DNA of 64,000 bases from contig JAPYXD010000711.1 of the NCBI GenBank assembly GCA_030998225.1, positions 124,001 to 188,000 on the forward strand, given 5' to 3'. Shown here piece by piece: positions 40,301 through 52,642 of the stretch (its first letter is position 1; each line of letters starts with the position of its first letter). The notes under the pieces were generated by a model, which was given only the letters and a program-made list of their open reading frames with translations, did no database searches and was not told the DNA's origin. Made by a program: the position numbers and the translations under genes. Origin of the DNA: Diplolepis rosae. Its lineage: Eukaryota > Arthropoda > Insecta > Hymenoptera > Diplolepididae.

Positions 40301-43300
40301 CTGTACGAGGGCCCTCCGCCCTAGATAAATTCAATTTTAATTTTTTTTAAAGTACCTTCAATGATGTTTCTTTTATGTGTAAAGTCCATTGGTGATACAC
40401 TGTTTTCGTTTTACACTTAAATTAACCGTCTAAGCCACTTTTCGTTCAGTCACTCACAGTTTTTGCTTTGTACTTGGGCCTTCCGCTCTAGATAAATTCA
40501 ATTTTAATTTTTTTAAAGTACCTTCAATGATGTTACTTTCATGTGTAAAGTCCATTGGTGATACACTGTTTTCGTTTTACACTTAAATTAACCGTCTAAG
40601 CCACTTTTCGTTCAGTCTCTCACAGTTTTTGCTCTGTACGAGGGCCCTCCGCCCTAGATAAATTCAATTTTAATTTTTTTTAAAGTACCTTTAATGATGT
40701 TTCTTTTATGTGTAAAGTCCATTGGTGATACACTGTTTTCGTTTTACACTTAAATTAACCGTCTAAGCCAATTTTCGTTCAGTCTCTCACAGTTTTTGCT
40801 CTGTACGAGGGCCCTCCGCCCTAGATAAATTCAATTTTAATTTTTTTAAAGTACCTTCAATGATGTTTCTTTTATGTGTAAAGTCCATTGGTGATACACT
40901 GTTTTCGTTTTACACTTAAATTAACCGTCTAAGCCACTTTTCGTTCAGTCTCTCACAGTTTTTGCTCTGTACGAGGGCCCTCCGCCCTAGATAAATTCAA
41001 TTTTAATTTTTTTTAAAGTACCTTCAATGATGTTTCTTTTATGTGTAAAGTCCATTGGTGATACACTGTTTTCGTTTTACACTTAAATTAACCGTCTAAG
41101 CCACTTTTCGTTCAGTCACTCACAGTTTTTGCTTTGTACTTGGGCCTTCCGCTCTAGATAAATTCAATTTTAATTTTTTTAAAGTACCTTCAATGATGTT
41201 ACTTTCATGTGTAAAGTCCATTGGTGATACACTGTTTTCGTTTTACACTTAAATTAACCGTCTAAGCCACTTTTCGTTCAGTCTCTCACAGTTTTTGCTC
41301 TGTACGAGGGCCCTCCGCCCTAGATAAATTCAATTTTAATTTTTTTTAAAGTACCTTCAATGATGTTTCTTTTATGTGTAAAGTCCATTGGTGATACACT
41401 GTTTTCGTTTTACACTTAAATTAACCGTCTAAGCCACTTTTCGTTCAGTCACTCACAGTTTTTGCTTTGTACTTGGGCCTTCCGCTCTAGATAAATTCAA
41501 TTTTAATTTTTTTAAAGTACCTTCAATGATGTTACTTTCATGTGTAAAGTCCATTGGTGATACACTGTTTTCGTTTTACACTTAAATTAACCGTCTAAGC
41601 CACTTTTCGTTCAGTCACTCACAGTTTTTGATTTGTACTTGGGCCTTCCGCTCTAGATAAATTCAATTTTAATTTTTTTAAAGTACCTTCAATGATGTTA
41701 CTTTCATGTGTAAAGTCCATTGGTGATACACTGTTTTCGTTTTACACTTAAATTAACCGTCTAAGCCACTTTTCGTTCAGTCTCTCACAGTTTTTGCTCT
41801 GTACGAGGGCCCTCCGCCCTAGATAAATTCAATTTTAATTTTTTTTAAAGTACCTTTAATGATGTTTCTTTTATGTGTAAAGTCCATTGGTGATACACTG
41901 TTTTCGTTTTATACGTAAATTAAACGTCTAAGCCACTTTTCGTTCAGTCTCTCACAGTTTTTCTCTGAACGAGGGCCCACCGCCCTAGATAAATTCAATT
42001 TTAATTTTTTTTAAAGTACCTGCAATGATGTTATTTTCATGTGTGAAGTCCATAGCTTGTACTCTGTTTTCGTTTTATATGTTTATTAACCGTCTGGGCC
42101 AATTTTCGTTCAGTCTCTCACAGTTTTTGCTCTGTACGAGGGCCCTCCGCCCTAGATAAATTCAATTTTAATTTTTTTTAAAGTACCTTCAATGATGTTT
42201 CTTTTATGTGTAAAGTCCATTGGTGATACACTGTTTTCGTTTTACACTTAAATTAACCGTCTAAGCCACTTTTCGTTCAGTCACTCACAGTTTTTGCTTT
42301 GTACTTGGGCCTTCCGCTCTAGATAAATTCAATTTTAATTTTTTTAAAGTACCTTCAATGATGTTACTTTCATGTGTAAAGTCCATTGGTGATACACTGT
42401 TTTCGTTTTACACTTAAATTAACCGTCTAAGCCACTTTTCGTTCAGTCACTCACAGTTTTTGATTTGTACTTGGGCCTTCCGCTCTAGATAAATTCAATT
42501 TTAATTTTTTTAAAGTACCTTCAATGATGTTACTTTCATGTGTAAAGTCCATTGGTGATACACTGTTTTCGTTTTACACTTAAATTAACCGTCTAAGCCA
42601 CTTTTCGTTCAGTCTCTCACAGTTTTTGCTCTGTACGAGGGCCCTCCGCCCTAGATAAATTCAATTTTAATTTTTTTTAAAGTACCTTTAATGATGTTTC
42701 TTTTATGTGTAAAGTCCATTGGTGATACACTGTTTTCGTTTTATACGTAAATTAAACGTCTAAGCCACTTTTCGTTCAGTCTTTCACAGTTTTTCTCTGA
42801 ACGAGGGCCCACCACCCTAGATAAATTCAATTTTAATTTTTTTTAAAGTACCTGCAATGATGTTATTTTCATGTGTGAAGTCCATAGCTTGTACTCTGTT
42901 TTCGTTTTATATGTTTATTAACCGTCTGGGCCAATTTTCGTTCAGTCTCTCACAGTTTTTGCTCTGTACGAGGGCCCTCCGCCCTAGATAAATTCAATTT
43001 TAATTTTTTTTAAAGTACCTTCAATGATGTTTCTTTTATGTGTAAAGTCCATTGGTGATACACTGTTTTCGTTTTACACTTAAATTAACCGTCTAAGCCA
43101 CTTTTCGTTCAGTCACTCACAGTTTTTGCTTTGTACTTGGGCCTTCCGCTCTAGATAAATTCAATTTTAATTTTTTTAAAGTACCTTCAATGATGTTACT
43201 TTCATGTGTAAAGTCCATTGGTGATACACTGTTTTCGTTTTACACTTAAATTAACCGTCTAAGCCACTTTTCGTTCAGTCACTCACAGTTTTTGCTTTGT

Positions 43301-46300
43301 ACTTGGGCCTTCCGCTCTAGATAAATTCAATTTTAATTTTTTTAAAGTACCTTCAATGATGTTACTTTCATGTGTAAAGTCCATTGGTGATACACTGTTT
43401 TCGTTTTACACTTAAATTAACCGTCTAAGCCACTTTTCGTTCAGTCTCTCACAGTTTTTGCTCTGTACGAGGGCCCTCCGCCCTAGATAAATTCAATTTT
43501 AATTTTTTTAAAGTACCTTCAATGATGTTACTTTCATGTGTAAAGTCCATTGGTGATACACTGTTTTCGTTTTACACTTAAATTAACCGTCTAAGCCACT
43601 TTTCGTTCAGTCTCTCACAGTTTTTGCTCTGTACGAGGGCCCACCGCCCTAGATAAATTCAATTTTAATTTTTTTTAAAGTACCTGCAATGATGTTATTT
43701 TCATGTGTGAAGTCCATAGCTTGTACTCTGTTTTCGTTTTATATGTTTATTAACCGTCTGGGCCAATTTTCGTTCAGTCTCTCACAGTTTTTGCTCTGTA
43801 CGAGGGCCCTCCGCTCTAGATAAATTCAATTTTAATTTTTTTAAAGTACCTTCAATGATGTTACTTTCATGTGTAAAGTCCATTGGTGATACACTGTTTT
43901 CGTTTTACACTTAAATTAACCGTCTAAGCCACTTTTCGTTCAGTCACTCACAGTTTTTGCTTTGTACTTGGGCCTTCCGCTCTAGATAAATTCAATTTTA
44001 ATTTTTTTAAAGTACCTTCAATGATGTTACTTTCATGTGTAAAGTCCATTGGTGATACACTGTTTTCGTTTTATACGTAAATTAAACGTCTAAGCCACTT
44101 TTCGTTCAGTCTCTCACAGTTTTTCTCTGAACGAGGGCCCACCGCCCTAGATAAATTCAATTTTAATTTTTTTTAAAGTACCTGCAATGATGTTATTTTC
44201 ATGTGTGAAGTCCATAGCTTGTACTCTGTTTTCGTTTTATATGTTTATTAACCGTCTGGGCCAATTTTCGTTCAGTCTCTCACAGTTTTTGCTCTGTACG
44301 AGGGCCCTCCGCCCTAGATAAATTCAATTTTAATTTTTTTAAAGTACCTTCAATGATGTTTCTTTTATGTGTAAAGTCCATTGGTGATACACTGTTTTCG
44401 TTTTACACTTAAATTAACCGTCTAAGCCACTTTTCGTTCAGTCACTCACAGTTTTTGCTTTGTACTTGGGCCTTCCGCTCTAGATAAATTCAATTTTAAT
44501 TTTTTTAAAGTACCTTCAATGATGTTACTTTCATGTGTAAAGTCCATTGGTGATACACTGTTTTCGTTTTACACTTAAATTAACCGTCTAAGCCACTTTT
44601 CGTTCAGTCACTCACAGTTTTTGCTTTGTACTTGGGCCTTCCGCTCTAGATAAATTCAATTTTAATTTTTTTAAAGTACCTTCAATGATGTTACTTTCAT
44701 GTGTAAAGTCCATTGGTGATACACTGTTTTCGTTTTACACTTAAATTAACCGTCTAAGCCACTTTTCGTTCAGTCTCTCACAGTTTTTGCTCTGTACGAG
44801 GGCCCTCCGCCCTAGATAAATTCAATTTTAATTTTTTTTAAAGTACCTTCAATGATGTTACTTTCATGTGTAAAGTCCATTGGTGATACACTGTTTTCGT
44901 TTTACACTTAAATTAACCGTCTAAGCCACTTTTCGTTCAGTCTCTCACAGTTTTTCTCTGAACGAGGGCCCACCGCCCTAGATAAATTCAATTTTAATTT
45001 TTTTTAAAGTACCTGCAATGATGTTATTTTCATGTGTGAAGTCCATAGCTTGTACTCTGTTTTCGTTTTATATGTTTATTAACCGTCTGGGCCAATTTTC
45101 GTTCAGTCTCTCACAGTTTTTGCTCTGTACGAGGGCCCTCCGCCCTAGATAAATTCAATTTTAATTTTTTTAAAGTACCTTCAATGATGTTACTTTCATG
45201 TGTAAAGTCCATTGGTGATACACTGTTTTCGTTTTACACTTGAATTAACCGTCTAAGCCACTTTTCGTTCAGTCACTCACAGTTTTTGCTTTGTACTTGG
45301 GCCTTCCGCTCTCGATAAATTCAATTTTAATTTTTTTAAAGTACCTTCAATGATGTTACTTTCATGTGTAAAGTCCATTGGTGATACACTTTATTCTTTT
45401 TATACGTAAATTAAACGTCTAAGCCACTTTTCGTTCAGTCTCTCACAGTTTTTCTCTGAACGAGGGCCCACCGCCCTAGATAAATTCAATTTTAATTTTT
45501 TTTAAAGTACCTGCAATGATGATATTTTCATGTGTGAAGTCCATAGCTTGTACTCTGTTTTCGTTTTATATGTTTATTAACCGTCTGGGCCAATTTTCGT
45601 TCAGTCTCTCACAGTTTTTGCTCTGTACGAGGGCCCTCCGCCCTAGATAAATTCAATTTTAATTTTTTTTAAAGTACCTTTAATGATGTTTCTTTTATGT
45701 GTAAAGTCCATTGGTGATACACTGTTTTCGTTTTACACTTAAATTAACCGTCTAAGCCACTTTTCGTTCAGTCTCTCACAGATTTTGCTCTGTACTAGGG
45801 CCCTCCGCTCTAGATAAATTCAATTTTAATTTTTTTGAAGTACCTTCAATGATGTTACTTTCATGTGTAAAGTCCATTGGTGATACACTGTTTTCGTTTT
45901 ACACTTAAATTAACCGTCTAAGCCACTTTTCGTTCAGTCACTCACAGTTTTTGCTCTGTACTAGGGCCCTCCGCTCTAGATAAATTCAATTTTAATTTTT
46001 TTAAAGTACCTTCAATGATGTTACTTTCATGTGTAAAGTCCATTGGTGATACACTGTTTTCGTTTTACACTTGAATTAACCGTCTAAGCCACTTTTCGTT
46101 CAGTCACTCACAGTTTTTGCTTTGTACTTGGGCCTTCCGCTCTCGATAAATTCAATTTTAATTTTTTTAAAGTACCTTCAATGATGTTACTTTCATGTGT
46201 AAAGTCCATTGGTGATACACTGTTTTCGTTTTACACTTAAATTAACCGTCTAAGCCACTTTTCGTTCAGTCTCTCACAGTTTTTGCTCTGTACGAGGGCC

Positions 46301-49300
46301 ATCCGCCCTAGATAAATTCAATTTTAATTTTTTTTAAAGTACCTTTAATGATGTTTCTTTTATGTGTAAAGTCCATTGGTGATACACTGTTTTCGTTTTA
46401 CACTTAAATTAACCGTCTAAGCCACTTTTCGTTCAGTCACTCACAGTTTTTGCTTTGTACTTGGGCCCACCGCCCTAGATAAATTCAATTTTAATTTTTT
46501 TTAAAGTACCTGCAATGATGTTATTTTCATGTGTGAAGTCCATAGCTTGTACTCTGTTTTCGTTTTATATGTTTATTAACCGTCTGGGCCAATTTTCGTT
46601 CAGTCTCTCACAGTTTTTGCTCTGTACGAGGGCCCTCCGCCCTAGATAAATTCAATTTTAATTTTTTTAAAGTACCTTCAATGATGTTACTTTCATGTGT
46701 AAAGTCCATTGGTGATACACTGTTTTCGTTTTACACTTAAATTAACCGTCTAAGCCACTTTTCGTTCAGTCACTCACAGTTTTTGCTTTGTACTTGGGCC
46801 TTCCGCTCTAGATAAATTCAATTTTAATTTTTTTAAAGTACCTTCAATGATGTTACTTTCATGTGTAAAGTCCATTGGTGATACACTGTTTTCTTTTTAC
46901 ACTTAAATTAACCGTCTAAGCCACTTTTCGTTCAGTCTCTCACAGTTTTTGCTCTGTACGAGGGCCCTCCGCCCTAGATAAATTCAATTTTAATTTTTTT
47001 TAAAGTACCTTTAATGATGTTTCTTTTATGTGTAAAGTCCATTGGTGATACACTGTTTTCGTTTTACACTTAAATTAACCGTCTAAGCCAATTTTCGTTC
47101 AGTCTCTCACAGTTTTTGCTCTGTACGAGGGCCCTCCGCCCTAGATAAATTCAATTTTAATTTTTTTTAAAGTACCTTCAATGATGTTTCTTTTATGTGT
47201 AAAGTCCATTGGTGATACACTGTTTTCGTTTTACACTTAAATTAACCGTCTAAGCCACTTTTCGTTCAGTCTCTCACAGTTTTTGCTCTGTACGAGGGCC
47301 CTCCGCCCTAGATAAATTCAATTTTAATTTTTTTAAAGTACCTTCAATGATGTTTCTTTTATGTGTAAAGTCCATTGGTGATACACTGTTTTCGTTTTAC
47401 ACTTAAATTAACCGTCTAAGCCACTTTTCGTTCAGTCACTCACAGTTTTTGCTTTGTACTTGGGCCTTCCGCTCTAGATAAATTCAATTTTAATTTTTTT
47501 AAAGTACCTTCAATGATGTTACTTTCATGTGTAAAGTCCATTGGTGATACACTGTTTTCGTTTTACACTTAAATTAACCGTCTAAGCCACTTTTCGTTCA
47601 GTCTCTCACAGTTTTTGCTCTGTACGAGGGCCCTCCGCCCTAGATAAATTCAATTTTAATTTTTTTTAAAGTACCTTTAATGATGTTTCTTTTATGTGTA
47701 AAGTCCATTGGTGATACACTGTTTTCGTTTTACACTTAAATTAACCGTCTAAGCCAATTTTCGTTCAGTCTCTCACAGTTTTTGCTCTGTACGAGGGCCC
47801 TCCGCCCTAGATAAATTCAATTTTAATTTTTTTTAAAGTACCTTCAATGATGTTTCTTTTATGTGTAAAGTCCATTGGTGATACACTGTTTTCGTTTTAT
47901 AAGTTTATTAAACGTCTGGGCCAATTTTCGTTCAGTCACTCACAGTTTTTGCTCTGTACTAGGGCCCTCCGCCCTAGATAAATTCAATTTTAATTTTTTT
48001 AAAGTACCTTCAATGATGTTACTTTTATGTGTAAAGTCCATTGGTGATACACTGTTTTCGTTTTACACTTAAATTAACCGTCTAAGCCAATTTTCGTTCA
48101 GTCTCTCACAGTTTTTGCTCTGTACGAGGGCCCTCCGCCCTAGATAAATTCAATTTTAATTTTTTTTAAAGTACCTTCAATGATGTTTCTTTTATGTGTA
48201 AAGTCCATTGGTGATACACTGTTTTCGTTTTACACTTAAATTAACCGTCTAAGCCACTTTTCGTTCAGTCACTCACAGTTTTTGCTTTGTACTTGGGCCT
48301 TCCGCTCTAGATAAATTCAATTTTAATTTTTTTAAAGTACCTTTAATGATGTTACTTTCATGTGTAAAGTCCATTGGTGATACACTGTTTTCGTTTTACA
48401 CTTAAATTAACCGTCTAAGCCACTTTTCGTTCAGTCACTCACAGTTTTTGATTTGTACTTGGGCCTTCCGCTCTAGATAAATTCAATTTTAATTTTTTTA
48501 AAGTACCTTCAATGATGTTACTTTCATGTGTAAAGTCCATTGGTGATACACTGTTTTCGTTTTACACTTAAATTAACCGTCTAAGCCACTTTTCGTTCAG
48601 TCTCTCACAGTTTTTGCTCTGTACGAGGGCCCTCCGCCCTAGATAAATTCAATTTTAATTTTTTTTAAAGTACCTTTAATGATGTTTCTTTTATGTGTAA
48701 AGTCCATTGGTGATACACTGTTTTCGTTTTATACGTAAATTAAACGTCTAAGCCACTTTTCGTTCAGTCACTCACAGTTTTTGCTTTGTACTTGGGCCTT
48801 CCGCTCTAGATAAATTCAATTTTAATTTTTTTAAAGTACCTTCAATGATGTTTCTTTTATGTGTAAAGTCCATTGGTGATACACTGTTTTCGTTTTACAC
48901 TTAAATTAACCGTCTAAGCCACTTTTCGTTCAGTCACTCACAGTTTTTGCTTTGTACTTGGGCCTTCCGCTCTAGATAAATTCAATTTTAATTTTTTTAA
49001 AGTACCTTTAATGATTTTAATTTAATGTGTAAAGTCCATTGGTGATACACTGTTTTCGTTTTACACTTAAATTAACCGTCTGGGCCAATTTTCGTTCAGT
49101 CTCTCACAGTTTTTGCTCTGTACGAGGGCCCTCCGCCCTAGATAAATTCAATTTTAATTTTTTTTAAAGTACCTTCAATGATGTTTCTTTTATGTGTAAA
49201 GTCCATTGGTGATACACTGTTTTCGTTTTACACTTAAATTAACCGTCTAAGCCACTTTTCGTTCAGTCACTCACAGTTTTTGCTTTGTACTTGGGCCTTC

Positions 49301-51300
49301 CGCTCTAGATAAATTCAATTTTAATTTTTTTAAAGTACCTTCAATGATGTTACTTTCATGTGTAAAGTCCATTGGTGATACACTGTTTTCGTTTTACACT
49401 TAAATTAACCGTCTAAGCCACTTTTCGTTCAGTCACTCACAGTTTTTGATTTGTACTTGGGCCTTCCGCTCTAGATAAATTCAATTTTAATTTTTTTAAA
49501 GTACCTTCAATGATGTTACTTTCATGTGTAAAGTCCATTGGTGATACACTGTTTTCGTTTTACACTTAAATTAACCGTCTAAGCCACTTTTCGTTCAGTC
49601 TCTCACAGTTTTTGCTCTGTACGAGGGCCCTCCGCCCTAGATAAATTCAATTTTAATTTTTTTTAAAGTACCTTTAATGATGTTTCTTTTATGTGTAAAG
49701 TCCATTGGTGATACACTGTTTTCGTTTTATACGTAAATTAAACGTCTAAGCCACTTTTCGTTCAGTCTTTCACAGTTTTTCTCTGAACGAGGGCCCACCA
49801 CCCTAGATAAATTCAATTTTAATTTTTTTAAAGTACCTGCAATGATGTTATTTTCATGTGTGAAGTCCATAGCTTGTACTCTGTTTTCGTTTTATATGTT
49901 TATTAACCGTCTGGGCCAATTTTCGTTCAGTCTCTCACAGTTTTTGCTCTGTACGAGGGCCCTCCGCCCTAGATAAATTCAATTTTAATTTTTTTTAAAG
50001 TACCTTCAATGATGTTTCTTTTATGTGTAAAGTCCATTGGTGATAAACTGTTTTCGTTTTACACTTAAATTAACCGTCTAAGCCACTTTTCGTTCAGTCA
50101 CTCACAGTTTTTGCTTTGTACTTGGGCCTTCCGCTCTAGATAAATTCAATTTTAATTTTTTTAAAGTACCTTCAATGATGTTACTTTCATGTGTAAAGTC
50201 CATTGGTGATACACTGTTTTCGTTTTACACTTAAATTAACCGTCTAAGCCACTTTTCGTTCAGTCACTCACAGTTTTTGCTTTGTACTTGGGCCTTCCGC
50301 TCTAGATAAATTCAATTTTAATTTTTTTAAAGTACCTTCAATGATGTTACTTTCATGTGTAAAGTCCATTGGTGATACACTGTTTTCGTTTTACACTTAA
50401 ATTAACCGTCTAAGCCACTTTTCGTTCAGTCTCTCACAGTTTTTGCTCTGTACGAGGGTCCTCCGCCGTAGATAAATTCAATTTTAATTTTTTTTAAAGT
50501 ACCTTTAATGATGTTTCTTTTATGTGTGAAGTCCATTGGTGATACACTGTTTTCGTTTTACACTTAAATTAACCGTCTAAGCCACTTTTCGTTCAGTCAC
50601 TCACAGTTTTTGCTTTGTACTTGGGCCTTCCGCTCTAGATAAATTCAATTTTAATTTTTAAAAAGTACCTTCAAAGAAGTTACTATAATGTGTAAAGCCC
50701 ATTGGTGATACACTGTTTTCGTTTTACACTTAAATTAAACGTCTAAGCAACTTTTCGTTCAGTCTCTCACAGTTTTTGCTCTGTACGAGGGTTCTCCGCC
50801 GTAGATAAATTCAATTTTAATTTTTTTTAAAGTACCTTTAATGATGTATCTTTTATGTGTGAAGTCCATTGGTGATACACTGTTTTCATTTTACACTTTA
50901 ATTAACCGTCTAAGCCACTTTTCGTTCAGTCACTCACAGTTTTTGCTTTGTACTTGGGCCTTCCGCTCTAGATAAATTCAATTTTAATTTTTTTAAAGTA
51001 CCTTCAATGATGTTACTTTCATGTGTAAAGTCCATTGGTGATACACTGTTTTCGTTTTACACTTAAATTAACCGTCTAAGCCACTTTTCGTTCAGTCTCT
51101 CACAGTTTTTGCTCTGTACGAGGGCCCTCCGCCCTAGATAAATTCAATTTTAATTTTTTTTAAAGTACCTTTAATGATGTTTCTTTTATGTGTAAAGTCC
51201 ATTGGTGATACACTGTTTTCGTTTTATACGTAAATTAAACGTCTAAGCCACTTTTCGTTCAGTCTCTCACAGTTTTTGCTCTGTACGAGGGCCCTCCGCC
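31340..51300 (+). repeat. Satellite subdomain 4: 'CATAGCTTGTACTC' higher-order repeats, 5-mer spacing
   Basis: A distinctive monomer (GTACCTGCAATGATGTTATT, then CATAGCTTGTACTC, TATATGTTTATTAACC and CGTCTGGGCC) occurs at about 32,701, 33,531, 35,359, 36,858, 38,521, 39,188, 39,852, 40,184, 42,016, 42,848, 43,680, 44,178, 45,009, 45,508, 46,506 and 49,833. Steps of 830-832 bp (5 monomers) recur; 3, 4, 6, 9, 10, 11 and 20 monomers also occur. The monomer just before it is often a GAACGAGGGCCCACC type. TACTTGGGCC monomers are frequent throughout. Between 39.19 and 40.18 kb the marker recurs every 2 monomers. Confidence 0.88.
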
Positions 51301-52023
51301 TTTCATAAATTCAATTTTAATCTTTTTTATAGTACCAACAATGATGTCACGTACATGTGTGAAGTTCATAGGTGATACACTTTTTTCGTTTTATATGTAA
51401 ATTAACCGTCTAAGTCATTTTCGTTCTGCCCATTGCAGTTTTTTCTCTGTACGAGGGCCTTCCACCCTAGATAAATTCAATTTTAATTTTTTTTATAGTA
51501 CCACCAATGATGTTACGTACATGTGTGACGTCAACAGGTGGTACACTTTTTTCGTTTTATATGTAAATTAACCGTGTAAGTCACTTTTCGTTCTGTCCCT
51601 TGCAGTTCTTGTTCTGTACGAGGGCCCTCCGAACTAGATAAATTCAATATTAATTTTTTTTATAGTACCTCCTGTGATGTTACTTTCATGTGTGAAGTCC
51701 ATAGCTTGTACTCTGTTTTCGTTTTATATGTATATTAACCGTCTATGTCAATTTTTCTCGGTCTATTGCAGTATTTGCACTGTACAAGGGCTTTCCGCCC
51801 TAGATAAATTCAATTTTAATTTTTTTTAAAGTACCTGCAATGATGTTATTTTCATGTGTGAAGTCCATAGCTTGTACTCTGTTTTCGTTTTATATGTAAA
51901 TTAACCCTCTAATCCACTTTTCGTTCAGTCTCTCGCAGTTTTTGCTTTGTACGAGGGACCTCCGCCCTAGATAAATTTAATTTTAATTTTTTTTAAAGTA
52001 CCTGCGATGATGTTACTTTCATG
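51300..52023 (+). repeat. Decayed edge of the satellite array
   Basis: The last four to five monomers differ at many sites from the common types, for example TTTCATAAATTC, CATTTTCGTTCTGCCCATTG, GTGACGTCAACAGG, CCGAACTAGATAAATTC and TGTACAAGGGCTTTCCG. The monomer period and order of blocks are still recognisable. Array edges, where unequal exchange homogenises less, commonly look like this. The stretch ends at the retrotransposon junction, where the monomer is cut after TTACTTTCATGTGT. Confidence 0.85.
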
Positions 52024-52170
52024 TGTCACGTCCCGCGACGCATTCGAATGTACTATAGGCACAGGCTAGGTCTAGAGAGAAATCTGGGGAAATTACTAAA
52101 AGAGAGAGAAAACCACCTATTGAAAAGAGAGGTATAACTACGTCACACGCAGCGGGAGACTGCGCAACGC

Positions 52171-52180
52171 GTGACGTCAC
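52171..52180 (+). promoter_or_regulatory. CRE-like palindrome in the U3 region
   Basis: GTGACGTCAC is a 10-bp perfect palindrome containing the CREB/ATF consensus TGACGTCA. It lies 13 bp upstream of the TATA box of the LTR, a usual place for an activator site. Binding is inferred from the sequence only. Confidence 0.6.
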
Positions 52181-52192
52181 CAAAAAATATAA

Positions 52193-52198
52193 TATAAG
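52193..52198 (+). promoter_or_regulatory. TATA box of the LTR promoter
   Basis: TATAAG lies within AAAAAATATAATATAAGAA, downstream of the CRE-like palindrome. Transcription would be expected to begin about 25-30 bp downstream, near 52,220-52,230; the exact start cannot be read from the sequence. Confidence 0.6.
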
Positions 52199-52636
52199 AA
52201 GGACACACCGCCATGGGAAAACTAGCCTTGTGAGCTGTATTTAAGTGCGGCATTTTCTAAAAAACTAAAAGGGATTCTCAGCGTGAGACAATTATACCGT
52301 GCAGTTTGACAGTGTAAAGACCCGAGAGTCATAAATTTACCGTGGTCCGTTTTTCAATCCTTGAAAGGATCTTAGACTCAGTGCCAAAAAGAGTGAATAG
52401 TTGTTGTGTCCTTATCACACCTGTGGATATTCACTCCTTCGCAGTCACACCTGTGGGAATCGCATCGCAGTCATACCTGTGAGGAATATTTAAGGAAACA
52501 AAGGGAAATCATAAACGTACCGGACTCCTCTCTCTCTCTATATATATGTTCTGTCTCTTTCCAACCAACCAGCCTGTGCCTCCAATTATAAATCAATTGT
52601 ATCTACAATTTAATATTTTCAATTTATAATTATTTT

Positions 52637-52642
52637 AATAAA
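52637..52642 (+). terminator. AATAAA polyadenylation signal in the LTR
   Basis: AATAAA is followed within about 35 bp by a GT/T-rich stretch (TTGTGTCTTTTC). In the 5' LTR this marks the R region; the identical signal in the missing 3' LTR would be the working one. Confidence 0.6.

Larger units (their letters stand above)
1..52023 (+). repeat. Satellite DNA array, ~166-bp monomer, ~312 tandem copies
   Basis: Head-to-tail copies of one monomer fill this stretch without a visible gap or inversion. Successive monomer starts (CTTAAATTAACC) near the left end are at 1, 168, 334, 501 and 667, giving 166-167 bp; the one-base difference is mostly a run of seven or eight T. Within each monomer, in order, are CTTAAATTAACCGTC, CCACTTTTCGTTCAGTC, CAGTTTTTGCTCTGTAC, a GGGCCC palindrome, ATAAATTCAATTTTAATTT, AAAGTACCTTCAATGATG, GTAAAGTCCATTGG and ATACACTGTTTTCGTTTTA. 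A/T tracts make up most of it. The length is close to a nucleosome repeat, as in many centromeric or pericentromeric satellites, but location and function are inference. There is no transposon interruption until 52,024. No coding potential is seen. Confidence 0.98.

Noticed and set aside
1..52023. CRISPR-like array
   Set aside because: The repeats are directly adjacent with no unique spacers, and the surrounding elements are eukaryotic transposons.
52024..52031. Shared TGTCACGT between the LTR start and the diverged satellite monomers (GATGTCACGTAC)
   Set aside because: Eight bases are too few, and the satellite copy lies at a different place in the monomer than the insertion point. Treated as chance.
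52406..52591. 61-residue open frame in the LTR
   Set aside because: It starts with GTG, runs through the E-box-like repeats and a CT-rich tract, and has no family pattern. It is part of the LTR.
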